Assembly (NCBI GenBank): GCA_030146285.1
Contig: JASLBZ010000041.1
Location: 1-12,909, forward strand
Reading direction: 5' to 3'
DNA: 12,909 nt
DNA from: Neisseriaceae bacterium
GTDB lineage: Bacteria; Pseudomonadota; Gammaproteobacteria; Burkholderiales; Neisseriaceae
The notes under the pieces are model-generated. The model had not been told where the DNA came from, ran no database searches, and saw only the letters and a program-made list of their open reading frames with translations. Made by a program: the position numbers and the translations under genes. This document shows positions 12,877 to 12,909 of this stretch, in pieces (the stretch's first letter is position 1; every line of letters starts with the position of its first letter).

Positions 12877-12909
12877 TCAATGTTCTTGATTAGAGTCGTT
12901 TTGTTTCAT
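12877..12909 (-). CDS. Probable 3' end of an upstream minus-strand gene (partial)
   Basis: On the minus strand the frame reading KQNDSNQEH then TGA is open to the edge of the window. The TGA (12877-12879) overlaps the AGGA ribosome site of the next gene (TGAGGATAATTATG), a layout typical of adjacent operon genes. An ATG happens to sit exactly at the window edge, so a 10-codon leader peptide is the alternative. Only a polar tail is visible and no function can be given. Confidence 0.35.
   Translation of the reverse strand: MKQNDSNQEH

Noticed and set aside
1..12909. CRISPR array, tRNA, rRNA, insertion sequence or phage genes
   Set aside because: No regularly spaced repeats, cloverleaf-like sequence, transposase motif or terminal inverted repeats were seen on reading both strands.

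Overview
The window looks like a mostly housekeeping stretch of a moderately AT-rich proteobacterial chromosome. The protein set points to Betaproteobacteria and most likely Neisseriaceae: a HemO-type heme oxygenase closely resembling the neisserial enzyme as I remember it, together with Coq7, family I pyrophosphatase, RecX, LysO, a bacterial FNR and MsbA. This placement is an inference. Dense DNA uptake sequences, usual in Neisseria, are absent: only one near-match to a Kingella-type dialect was found.

Layout. (1) hemO and a DUF454 (YbaN-like) membrane protein form a TAATG-coupled pair behind a promoter with a partial Fur-box-like sequence, and end in a bidirectional terminator shared with coq7 on the opposite strand. 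(2) coq7 and ppa are divergent from a compact promoter region; ppa has its own terminator. (3) A 12-helix MFS transporter runs into an oppositely oriented Spy/CpxP-like periplasmic protein with a 4-bp 3' overlap. (4) rpe, gph and recX form a tight plus-strand operon whose last gene overlaps the tail of a minus-strand ybaK (Cys-tRNA(Pro) deacylase family). (5) A RidA-family gene ends in a second bidirectional terminator facing a DeoR/GlpR-type regulator. (6) Four minus-strand genes read msbA, fpr, lysO, deoR-type regulator; msbA and the regulator have recognisable promoters, and the regulator's promoter carries palindromes. (7) After a 326-bp AT-rich gap with inverted repeats, the right end holds a strikingly AT-rich minus-strand gene whose product has uracil-DNA-glycosylase-superfamily-like motifs. 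Its ribosome site overlaps the stop of a probable upstream gene that leaves the window.

The first 11.8 kb combines heme/iron use, ubiquinone synthesis, pyrophosphate and pentose-phosphate metabolism, proline-tRNA proofreading, enamine detoxification, lysine export and lipid A flipping. I see no evidence in it of a new multi-gene system. The best candidate for unusual biology is the right-hand edge (about 11870-12909), which differs in base composition and appears to be the end of an accessory operon extending beyond the window.
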